From: JAVVPO01 sp036655715
GTDB taxonomy: Bacteria; Bacillota; Clostridia; Lachnospirales; Cellulosilyticaceae
Reading direction: 5' to 3'
Assembly (NCBI GenBank): GCA_036655715.1
Contig: JAVVPO010000064.1
Coordinates: 1 to 14,706, forward strand
DNA: 14,706 nucleotides
In this document: piece by piece, positions 8,519 to 14,661 of the stretch
How positions within the stretch are numbered: the stretch's first letter is position 1
Layout of the letters: each line of letters opens with the position of its first letter
Made by a program: the position numbers and the translations under genes
The notes under the pieces: generated by a model
What the model was told of the DNA's origin: nothing
The model's input: the letters and a program-made list of their open reading frames with translations, nothing else
Database searches by the model: none

Positions 8519-10681
8519 ATGCAAGAACAAGATCGTAGCAATCAGGAACTCAGAGAGCAACGTAAGAAAAAAATTATGGAGCTTATTAATAATCCCGATT
8601 ATCAACCAATGAAGATAAAAGAATTGATTATAATCCTTAATGTAGCCAATGAAGATAGACCTATCTTTGAAGAATTAATTGGTTCATTAATTAAAGAAGG
8701 AAAACTTCTTCGTAACAAACGTGGTAAATTTATCACACCACAAGTTCTTAATATGGTAACAGGAACTTTCCAGGGACATCCAAAAGGTTTTGGGTTCTTG
8801 GTATTAGAAGAAGATGAAAAGGATATATTTATCCCAGCAGTAGGGGTGAATGGTGCGCTACATAAAGATAAAGTTATGTGCCGTATTACAAGACCTGCAA
8901 AAGGTGAAAAACGTGCGGAAGCAGAAGTTGTTCAGATATTAGAACGTGGACCACAATGTATCGTAGGAACTTACGAGCAAAGTCAGAATTTCGGATTCGT
9001 AGTACCGGATGAGCAAAAATATGCTAGAGATATCTTTATCTCTAGAAAACATGCAAAAGGTGCAGTGACAGGTCATAAGGTGCTTGTAGAAATTATTGAC
9101 TGGGCAGATGAAAAGAAAAATCCAGAAGGTAAAGTTATATCAGTACTCGGACATGTAAATGACCCTGGAGTAGATATCTTATCCATTATTTATCAATATG
9201 ATTTACCAACTGAGTTCCCAGAAGAAGTGATGGCTCAGATAGAAAATGTCCCAACTGAAGTGCCAGATAGAGACAAAAAAGGTCGTACAGATCTTCGTCA
9301 TGTACCAATGGTGACTATAGACGGAGAAGATGCTAAGGATTTAGATGATGCTATCTCTTTAGAAAAACTAGATAATGGAATGTATAGATTAGGTGTACAC
9401 ATTGCTGATGTAACACACTATGTTACAGAGCGTTCAGCCATTGATATAGAAGCTTTAGAGCGTGGAACAAGTATTTATCTTGTAGATAGAGTTATCCCAA
9501 TGCTTCCACATAAATTAAGTAATGGTATCTGTTCACTAAATGCAGGAGTAGATCGCCTAGCGCTTACTTGTATGATGGAGATTGATTCAAATGGTAATGT
9601 GATGAATCACAAACTTATGGAGACGGTTATCAAGATTGATGAACGTATGACTTACACAAATGTAAAGAAAATCTTGGTAGATCATGATGAAGAGCTTCAA
9701 AACAGATACAGAGATTTCGTACCAATGTTTGAAATGATGGAAGAGCTAGCAGCTATTCTTAGAACAAAACGTATGAAACGTGGCGCAGTAGACTTTAACT
9801 TTGAAGAGACTAAGATTATCTTAGATAAGAATGGCGTACCAGTAGAGCTTAAAGCTTATGATAGAAACGTAGCCACACGTATTATTGAGGAGTTAATGCT
9901 TGTATGTAACGAAACAGTGGCAGAAGATTATTTCTGGCAAGAAAAACCTTTCGTTTACCGTTCACATGAAGATCCAGATCCAGAGAAGATTCTGGCTTTA
10001 TCAGAGTTTATGAATAACTTTGGTTATACAATCAAAGGAAATACTAAAACGCATCCGAAAGACTTCCAAAAAATATTAGAAACAATAGAGGGCAAACCAG
10101 AAGAAGGCATTCTTAGTCGTTTACTTCTTCGTTCTATGAAGCAAGCTAGATATACACCAGAATGTAATGGACACTTTGGACTTGCAGCCAAATACTATTG
10201 TCACTTTACTTCACCAATTAGAAGATACCCTGACCTTCAAATCCATCGTAATATAAAGTACAACTTACATGGCAAGTTACAAGGTAACCAGGAAAAGACA
10301 TTAAGCAATCATATGGCAGAAGTGTGTAAGCAATCTTCACTAAGAGAGCGCCGAGCAGAAGAAGCTGAACGTGAGACTATTAAGCTTAAAAAAGTTCAAT
10401 ATATGAAAAAATATGTTGGAGAAACATTTGAAGGAGTTATTACAGGAACAACTTCATGGGGGATTTATATCGAATTACCAAATACTGTAGAAGGCCTTGT
10501 TCATGTAAATGAAATGGATGATGATTATTACATCTATGATGAAGCAGGACATAGATGGATAGGCGAACACAACAAAAAAACTTATAGACTAGGGGACAAG
10601 ATAAACGTACGTTTAATTAAAACAGATGTTATGACACGTACGATAGACTTTAGACTAGCAGATGAAGAAGAGGAAGAATAA
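8519..10681 (+). CDS. rnr: Ribonuclease R (3'-5' exoribonuclease)
   Basis: A processive hydrolytic RNase that degrades structured RNA and, with tmRNA-SmpB, non-stop mRNAs. The 720 residues contain an N-terminal winged-helix region (about 15-73), two cold-shock domains (about 80-140 and 148-212), the RNB nuclease domain (about 255-580) and an S1 domain (about 632-714). Catalytic metal ligands are D268, D274, D276 and D277 in TIDGEDAKDLDDA. FTSPIRRYPDLQIHR (563-577) is the conserved end of RNB. The protein stops just after S1 with an acidic tail, DEEEEE (715-720), instead of the Lys-rich tail of E. coli RNase R. The start is supported by GAGGTGA 6 bases upstream. CGT arginine codons are frequent here, unlike the AGA-rich hem genes, which suggests high expression. 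The gene has its own terminator. Confidence 0.96.
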   Translation: MQEQDRSNQELREQRKKKIMELINNPDYQPMKIKELIIILNVANEDRPIFEELIGSLIKEGKLLRNKRGKFITPQVLNMVTGTFQGHPKGFGFLVLEEDEKDIFIPAVGVNGALHKDKVMCRITRPAKGEKRAEAEVVQILERGPQCIVGTYEQSQNFGFVVPDEQKYARDIFISRKHAKGAVTGHKVLVEIIDWADEKKNPEGKVISVLGHVNDPGVDILSIIYQYDLPTEFPEEVMAQIENVPTEVPDRDKKGRTDLRHVPMVTIDGEDAKDLDDAISLEKLDNGMYRLGVHIADVTHYVTERSAIDIEALERGTSIYLVDRVIPMLPHKLSNGICSLNAGVDRLALTCMMEIDSNGNVMNHKLMETVIKIDERMTYTNVKKILVDHDEELQNRYRDFVPMFEMMEELAAILRTKRMKRGAVDFNFEETKIILDKNGVPVELKAYDRNVATRIIEELMLVCNETVAEDYFWQEKPFVYRSHEDPDPEKILALSEFMNNFGYTIKGNTKTHPKDFQKILETIEGKPEEGILSRLLLRSMKQARYTPECNGHFGLAAKYYCHFTSPIRRYPDLQIHRNIKYNLHGKLQGNQEKTLSNHMAEVCKQSSLRERRAEEAERETIKLKKVQYMKKYVGETFEGVITGTTSWGIYIELPNTVEGLVHVNEMDDDYYIYDEAGHRWIGEHNKKTYRLGDKINVRLIKTDVMTRTIDFRLADEEEEE

Positions 10682-10692
10682 AAAAGAATGAG

Positions 10693-10728
10693 AAAAAGCC
10701 CATATATTAACGAATATATGGGCTTTTT
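10693..10728 (+). terminator. Rho-independent terminator of rnr
   Basis: A perfect 16-bp stem, AAAAAGCCCATATATT (10693-10708) with AATATATGGGCTTTTT (10713-10728), and a 4-base loop AACG. The T-run is part of the descending arm, and the A-run on the other side makes it potentially bidirectional. Confidence 0.92.
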
Positions 10729-10755
10729 GTCGAGCGGAATTTTGCAAATTATAAT
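10727..10755 (+). promoter_or_regulatory. Candidate promoter for the GGDEF/HD-GYP gene
   Basis: TTGTCG (10727-10732), a 17-base spacer and a perfect TATAAT (10750-10755), directly behind the rnr terminator. The leader to the ATG at 10907 would be about 145 bases. A second -10-like TATACT at 10788-10793 has only a poor -35. Confidence 0.5.
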
Positions 10756-10823
10756 AGAATAATCTGGCTGAATGTAAAAAAATGTAGTATACTTAACGAA
10801 TAAAAATAAATACTGTCTATTAA

Positions 10824-10871
10824 GAGGGGTTAATCTATGTACTAGCATTGTATGTGCTAAGTAAGAGCCCT
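10824..10871 (+). promoter_or_regulatory. Leader element with tandem two-codon frames and a hairpin
   Basis: A strong ribosome binding site, GAGGGG (10824-10829), is correctly spaced before ATG TAC TAG (10837-10845), which would encode only Met-Tyr. ATG TGC TAA (10852-10860, Met-Cys) follows at once. The arms TACTAGCA (10840-10847) and TGCTAAGTA (10855-10863) can pair with one bulged A, and AGGG/CCCT (10825-10828 with 10868-10871) could close the structure. Any function is inference. Confidence 0.3.
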
Positions 10872-10906
10872 ATTGATACCAAGAAATATTAATGGAGTAG
10901 AAAGAT

Positions 10907-12595
10907 ATGCCAAATATAAAAAAAAATAAAGAGGAGCAAATCAATAACATAGTATCTGTCATAAAACTAGTATCATTACTATTTTGTGGGATTATTTTAT
11001 TTAAATACATATTAGATAATGAAAGTAAAACAGATATTATAGAGTATGCTACAATAACTTCCACAGGAATTGCTATGTGTGTTATATTACTAATCTATTG
11101 TATGTGGACATTTTGGACAGTAAAAGGTCAGAAAGTAGAAGGTATAAAAGGTAAACAAGCTATCGAAAATATTATTTTTATAGGCATATTTTTATTTATG
11201 ATTCTTCTATCGGGAGGATATACTAGCAACTATAAATTTCTATTTTTATTTCTTGTTATAGCAAATACTATTCAGTCAGGTTTAAAACATGGGATGATAA
11301 TAGCCTGTATATCATCTATATGTATATTATTAATAGATCTTATTGGTTATCGTGGGGGAGCGGTTAATACTTATTTCGAAGATGACCTTGCTTTAGCAGG
11401 TGTATTTATTTTGACTGCATGGCCATTAGGATACTATGTACAAGTAGAACAAGAGTATATAGAGCAACTAACAAAACTAGCTAATTGTGATGGATTAACA
11501 GGCGTATATAATCATCGTTTCTTCCATAATAAATTAGCAGAAACAATGGAAATAGCTAGAGAAAATAACGAGCCACTGAGCATACTTTTTATGGAGATAG
11601 ATGATTTTAAGTACTACAATGACTTAAATGGGCATCAAAAAGGTGATGAAGTCCTTAAAATAATAGGTAAGCTTCTCAAAGAAGTTGTAGGAGATAATGG
11701 AATTGTCACGAGATATGGCGGAGAAGAATTTGCAGTCATCCTACCGAATGTAGACGGAAATAGTATGGAGATAGCAGAAGATATTAGAAAATCAGTAGAA
11801 GAAACCTATATTATAGGCCAAGAAAATCAGCCGACAGGTAATATTACCATTTCAGTTGGTATTGCGACCTACCCAGAGAATGCAGCAAGTCATATAGAAC
11901 TCATTAAGAGCGCTGATGATGCACTTTATAGAGCGAAGTTCTTTAATAAAAATAGAGTAAAAGTTTATAGTTCCATACTAGATGATCTAAAAAAGGATTT
12001 AGATGAGGAGCAAGGAGATATAATTACTTCTATTAAGACACTGATAAGTGTTATTAATGCTAAAGATAAATATACTTACGGACATAGTGAGCGCGTCGTT
12101 ATTTATAGCAAGATTTTTGCTGGAAAAGTGGAAATGAATGAAGAGGATACAAAACAGTTAATCTATAGTGCCTATATGCATGATATAGGGAAAATTAATA
12201 TTCCAGAAGATATACTCAATAAAGGTGAGGAGCTTACGCGTGAAGAATATGAGATAGTAAAAAAACATCCAAGACAAGGGGTGGAAATTATTCAAACAAT
12301 AAATCCCCTAAGTGAAATGAGTGCTATCGTCATGTCTCATCATGAACGCTATGATGGTAAGGGATACCCAGAAGGGCTAAGAGGCGAGGAGATACCTAGG
12401 CTAGCTAGAGTATTGAATGTGATTGATAGCTTTGATGCGATGACATCTAATAGATCTTATAATAAGAAAAAAAATTACAAAGAAGCATTCCAAGAATTAA
12501 GACAAGAAAGTGGCACGCAGTTTGACCCTGAGATAGTCGAACAGTTTATCGCAATAGTGATAGAAAATAAAGAAGAGTTAAAGGACATTAGTTAA
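10907..12595 (+). CDS. Membrane cyclic-di-GMP signalling protein with GGDEF and HD-GYP domains
   Basis: Predicted to control the second messenger c-di-GMP. In the 562 residues, about 1-180 contain hydrophobic helices (about 16-36, 50-70, 88-104, 110-147 and 161-178) that anchor it in the membrane. Residues about 190-355 are a GGDEF diguanylate cyclase domain with an intact GGEEF (271-275) and NDLNGHQKGD (238-247). The usual metal Asp is replaced by E230 in FMEIDDFK, and the inhibitory RxxD site is GDNG (263-266), so product inhibition at that site is unlikely. Residues about 372-550 are an HD-GYP phosphodiesterase with H393, H425-D426, H454, H478-H479, GYP at 486-488 and D509, all in place. 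One chain can therefore potentially make and hydrolyse c-di-GMP. It sits between rnr and smpB but is separated by the rnr terminator and the smpB promoter. The start is supported by TGGAG at 10893-10897. Confidence 0.93.
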   Translation: MPNIKKNKEEQINNIVSVIKLVSLLFCGIILFKYILDNESKTDIIEYATITSTGIAMCVILLIYCMWTFWTVKGQKVEGIKGKQAIENIIFIGIFLFMILLSGGYTSNYKFLFLFLVIANTIQSGLKHGMIIACISSICILLIDLIGYRGGAVNTYFEDDLALAGVFILTAWPLGYYVQVEQEYIEQLTKLANCDGLTGVYNHRFFHNKLAETMEIARENNEPLSILFMEIDDFKYYNDLNGHQKGDEVLKIIGKLLKEVVGDNGIVTRYGGEEFAVILPNVDGNSMEIAEDIRKSVEETYIIGQENQPTGNITISVGIATYPENAASHIELIKSADDALYRAKFFNKNRVKVYSSILDDLKKDLDEEQGDIITSIKTLISVINAKDKYTYGHSERVVIYSKIFAGKVEMNEEDTKQLIYSAYMHDIGKINIPEDILNKGEELTREEYEIVKKHPRQGVEIIQTINPLSEMSAIVMSHHERYDGKGYPEGLRGEEIPRLARVLNVIDSFDAMTSNRSYNKKKNYKEAFQELRQESGTQFDPEIVEQFIAIVIENKEELKDIS

Positions 12596-12615
12596 AAGTA
12601 ATAAATAGTTTACAC

Positions 12616-12643
12616 TTGAAAAAATGTAAGAATGTGTTATAAT
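12616..12643 (+). promoter_or_regulatory. smpB promoter (extended -10)
   Basis: TTGAAA (12616-12621), a 16-base spacer and TATAAT (12638-12643), with TGT directly before the -10 as in extended -10 promoters. The predicted transcript starts near 12650, downstream of the in-frame ATG at 12632. That excludes the longer frame and supports ATG 12683 for smpB. Confidence 0.8.
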
Positions 12644-12682
12644 GACTTATGCACTCATATAAAAAGAAAGGAAACAAGTAGC

Positions 12683-13153
12683 ATGGCAAAGGATCGTAAT
12701 GCATATAAACTCATAGCGCAAAATAAAAAAGCATACCACGACTACTTTATCGAAGAAACTTACGAAACAGGTATTGTACTTGTGGGGACAGAAGTGAAGT
12801 CTATTCGTCAGGGTAGCTGTTCTGTTAAAGAAAGTTTTATTCGTATTCAAGATGGTGAAGCTTTTATCTTCAATATGCATATTAATCCGTATGATAAGGG
12901 TAACATATTTAACAAAGACCCGCTTCGTATACGTAAGCTACTACTTCACAAACGAGAGATTAGTAAAATCGTTGGAGAAGTTTCCATCAAAGGTATGACT
13001 ATAGTGCCACTTAAAGTTTACATCAAAGGTAGTTTAGTAAAAGTCGAAATTGGACTTGCCAGAGGTAAGAAGAACTATGACAAGCGCCAAGACATTGCTA
13101 ATAAGGATGTTCGTCGTCAAACCGAACGAGATTTCAAAATTAAGAATATCTAA
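12683..13153 (+). CDS. smpB: SsrA-binding protein SmpB
   Basis: Binds the tRNA-like domain of tmRNA and carries it with EF-Tu into stalled ribosomes for trans-translation. The 156 residues match the family (about 150-160). Conserved segments are YETGIVLVGTEVKSIR (27-42), INPYDKGN (67-74), RIRKLLLHKREI (82-93), GLARGKKNYDKR (124-135) and the basic C-terminal tail KDVRRQTERDFK (141-152), which enters the mRNA channel. AAGGA (12668-12672) lies 10 bases before ATG 12683. The same frame extends back to ATG 12632, but that codon precedes the predicted transcription start. It lies 104 bases before the tmRNA gene, its functional partner, with no terminator visible between them. Confidence 0.96.
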   Translation: MAKDRNAYKLIAQNKKAYHDYFIEETYETGIVLVGTEVKSIRQGSCSVKESFIRIQDGEAFIFNMHINPYDKGNIFNKDPLRIRKLLLHKREISKIVGEVSIKGMTIVPLKVYIKGSLVKVEIGLARGKKNYDKRQDIANKDVRRQTERDFKIKNI

Positions 13154-13227
13154 ATCTGCCATTACCAGACCACGTTGTTAGTGAAACCCTTTTGTGCTTG
13201 CCTAGTAACCCTATGTGAGCCGGACAT

Positions 13228-13245
13228 TATACTTTACGGAGTATA
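13228..13245 (+). promoter_or_regulatory. Possible ssrA -10 element inside an inverted repeat
   Basis: TATACT (13228-13233) would place transcription start near 13240, 18 bases before the mature tmRNA 5' end. It is the left arm of a perfect repeat with AGTATA (13240-13245). No good -35 is present at 16-18 bases, so read-through from smpB is an alternative or additional source. Confidence 0.35.
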
Positions 13246-13257
13246 GCTGTTCTATAA

Positions 13258-13603
13258 GGGGGTGTACTGGTTTCGACGGGGGTCTCGTATGTTGGGGCAG
13301 CCATCCGTAGTGCGCTGGAGTCTACGTTAAAAGCTGGCATTTAAATTAAACGCTGAAAATAATTTAGCAATCGCTGCCTAAGTTGCAGCAGTCCGCCTAA
13401 GCTCCCCGCAGCTTAGATCCGGGCTTCGACTAGCGGGCCACTCTCCTACCTAAGCTTTGCCGTAACGAGAGAACTCATGAAGCTACTGAAACCAATAGCC
13501 TGTCATTAGGCGATTGGTAGAGGGAATGTTAAAATAATGAATATGATGGTAGAGACCACGATTTACGGGCTTTCGGACAGGGGTTCGATTCCCCTCACCT
13601 CCA
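13258..13603 (+). ncRNA. ssrA: Transfer-messenger RNA (tmRNA, 10Sa RNA)
   Basis: Rescues stalled ribosomes by acting first as alanyl-tRNA and then as mRNA for a degradation tag. The 5' end shows the hallmark GGGGGTGTACTGGTTTCGAC. The acceptor arm pairs GGGGGTG (13258-13264) with CACCTCC (13596-13602), including the G3:U wobble (13260 with 13600) that identifies alanine acceptors, and the discriminator is A13603. The T arm is AGGGG / TTCGATT / CCCCT (13579-13595). The 346-base length fits a one-piece bacterial tmRNA. Bases 13604-13606 are TTA, so the 3' CCA is not encoded and must be added after transcription. It is placed after smpB and RNase R, its partners in trans-translation. Confidence 0.97.
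13352..13381 (+). other. tmRNA tag reading frame, AENNLAIAA-stop
   Basis: Resume codon GCT (13352-13354) followed by GAA AAT AAT TTA GCA ATC GCT GCC TAA. The encoded tag AENNLAIAA is close to clostridial tags such as ADDNFAIAA and ends in the hydrophobic LAIAA type of degron read by ClpXP-like proteases. The resume codon is inferred by comparison with those tags. Confidence 0.85.
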
Positions 13604-13609
13604 TTAATG

Positions 13610-13650
13610 AAACCCTCGAACTTAGACAACTAGGTTCGGGGGTTTTGGAG
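13610..13650 (+). terminator. Rho-independent terminator of ssrA
   Basis: AAACCCTCGAAC (13610-13621) pairs with GTTCGGGGGTTT (13634-13645) with one G:U. The stem can extend inward through 13625/13630 to an ACAA loop, giving about 16 pairs. A T-rich stretch follows, starting in the descending arm and continuing past 13646. It begins 7 bases after the tmRNA 3' end. Confidence 0.92.
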
Positions 13651-13682
13651 TTTTTAGAGATAGTTATAGAAGTTGAGATGAG

Positions 13683-13710
13683 TAGAAAGAAGTAATAGAT
13701 GAGTTATAAT
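13683..13710 (+). promoter_or_regulatory. Candidate promoter of the nucleotidyltransferase cassette
   Basis: A perfect TATAAT (13705-13710) with TAGAAA (13683-13688) 16 bases upstream. Start would be near 13717, leaving a very short 5' leader that contains the AGGAG (13721-13725) ribosome binding site. Confidence 0.4.
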
Positions 13711-13733
13711 GATATAAGTGAGGAGCGAGTAAT

Positions 13734-14246
13734 ATGAGTATGGATAAACAGGCACTTATAGAAGCCCTTCAAGATATGGAGGATTTTGCATTATTAAAAA
13801 AATTGGATTGTCCGCCTATTTACTTATTGGGAGGATCAGCTTGTATCATAGAGGGATATTTAGATAGAGCTACACGTGATATAGATATTCTAGATTTGGA
13901 ATACTCTTCACAGATAGGAAGGCTTTTAAGGGTACTAGGAGATGTAGATTATCTTGATATGATGCTAACAACTTTAGCCGAAGATTATAAGCAAAGAGCA
14001 ATACGTGTAGAGGAAATTAAGAACCTAGAAATCTATGCTTTAAGTAGAGAAGATATCATCGTAACTAAGATCGGTAGATACTCAGAAAAAGATAAGGAAG
14101 ACATAACAGAATTATTAAAAAAATGCAATAAGGAACAAATGAATAGGCTAATAGATAGGGTTAAAGAGAGACAGAATTTAAGTGCTAAAGTCAGGAAATA
14201 TTTTATAGAAAACATAGAGAAATTTAGGAGGGATTTTAATGTATAG
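13734..14246 (+). CDS. Small polymerase-beta-fold nucleotidyltransferase (DUF6036-like)
   Basis: A 170-residue protein with the minimal nucleotidyltransferase signature: GGSA at 33-36 followed by D49-I-D51 in RATRDIDIL, the metal-binding Asp pair. A later segment, LSREDIIVTKIGRYSEKDKEDI (103-124), matches the second conserved block of DUF6036/AbiEii-like proteins. The C-terminal third is highly charged and helical. There is no signal peptide or membrane segment. Such proteins transfer a nucleoside monophosphate (AMP, CMP and so on) to a protein, RNA or small molecule; the target here cannot be read from sequence. AGGAG (13721-13725) is 8 bases before ATG 13734; a second ATG at 13740 is less well spaced. 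The gene overlaps the next by 8 bases, so the two form a coupled pair. Toxin, defence or housekeeping roles are all possible. Confidence 0.75.
   Translation: MSMDKQALIEALQDMEDFALLKKLDCPPIYLLGGSACIIEGYLDRATRDIDILDLEYSSQIGRLLRVLGDVDYLDMMLTTLAEDYKQRAIRVEEIKNLEIYALSREDIIVTKIGRYSEKDKEDITELLKKCNKEQMNRLIDRVKERQNLSAKVRKYFIENIEKFRRDFNV
14226..14231 (+). promoter_or_regulatory. Ribosome binding site inside the nucleotidyltransferase gene
   Basis: A perfect AGGAGG 7 bases before ATG 14239. It lies within the 3' end of the upstream gene and fixes the start of the 113-residue partner, giving an 8-base overlap. Confidence 0.8.
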
Positions 14247-14580
14247 GATGCTACAAAGGAATCTCAAGGGTTATTTTAGTCTATATGAGCAAGGAGAGGC
14301 AAAGTATAGGTTTCAAATAGTAGAAGTGCTACAAGGCTTAATGAGTAAAGAACTATATGATAAATGGAAAAGTGAAGAACCGGAAAAGTATCAAGAGGTC
14401 AACAATATAGTCTATCAGATTAAGGAATATGTTGGACAGTTTCCAAGATTTGAAACATTAAGCTGGGACTTGTGGGGGATGGATTATGAGGCAATTAAGA
14501 ATGAAAAATTTTGTAATGAGCATTTGATAGAGAAGTTAAAAATCATTAATTTATGTTTAGGTGGATCCTATTTGGAATAA
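14239..14580 (+). CDS. Unrecognised 113-residue protein paired with the nucleotidyltransferase
   Basis: I do not recognise a family. The protein is rich in aromatic and charged residues and looks mainly helical. It has an N-terminal basic stretch (MYRMLQRNLKGYF), a central glutamate/lysine-rich helix around 38-60 and the motif RFETLSWDLWGMDYEA near 70-85. No membrane segment, signal peptide or zinc-binding cysteine pattern is evident. The RX4-6H motif of HEPN RNases is absent, so it is not an obvious HEPN partner for the upstream enzyme. A perfect AGGAGG and an 8-base overlap show that it is translated with the nucleotidyltransferase, and a strong terminator follows directly. This arrangement suggests a partner, substrate or antidote, but function is open. 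Confidence 0.75.
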   Translation: MYRMLQRNLKGYFSLYEQGEAKYRFQIVEVLQGLMSKELYDKWKSEEPEKYQEVNNIVYQIKEYVGQFPRFETLSWDLWGMDYEAIKNEKFCNEHLIEKLKIINLCLGGSYLE

Positions 14581-14595
14581 TAGATAGATGTTTAG

Positions 14596-14639
14596 TACGT
14601 TAGTTGATAGAGGAGAAACTATTAACTAACGTAGTTTTT
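14596..14639 (+). terminator. Terminator of the nucleotidyltransferase cassette
   Basis: TACGTTAGTT (14596-14605) pairs with AACTAACGTA (14624-14633). The stem extends inward by five more pairs (14606-14610 with 14619-14623, one G:U) to the loop AGGAGAAA, and TTTTT follows at 14635-14639. Confidence 0.88.
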
Positions 14640-14661
14640 ATTGAAGAAACTTTTAGGGATT

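Noticed and set aside
10582..10848. Minus-strand frame of 88 codons across the rnr end and terminator
   Set aside because: It runs through the S1 domain of rnr and the 16-bp terminator stem; the hydrophobic product is an artefact of reading AT-rich DNA backwards.
10729..10906. Possible c-di-GMP riboswitch before the GGDEF/HD-GYP gene
   Set aside because: I looked for the conserved c-di-GMP-I and preQ1 core sequences and found none by eye; a covariance-model search would settle it.
10870..11064. Minus-strand frame of 64 codons at the start of the GGDEF/HD-GYP gene
   Set aside because: It is the complement of the membrane-helix coding region and has no independent signal.
12610..12629. Short inverted repeat TTACA...TGTAA around the smpB -35
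   Set aside because: Five-base arms in AT-rich DNA are expected by chance; not enough to call an operator.
12632..12682. N-terminal extension of SmpB to ATG 12632
   Set aside because: The codon overlaps the -10 region of the smpB promoter and precedes the predicted transcript start, and the extension is not part of the SmpB family.
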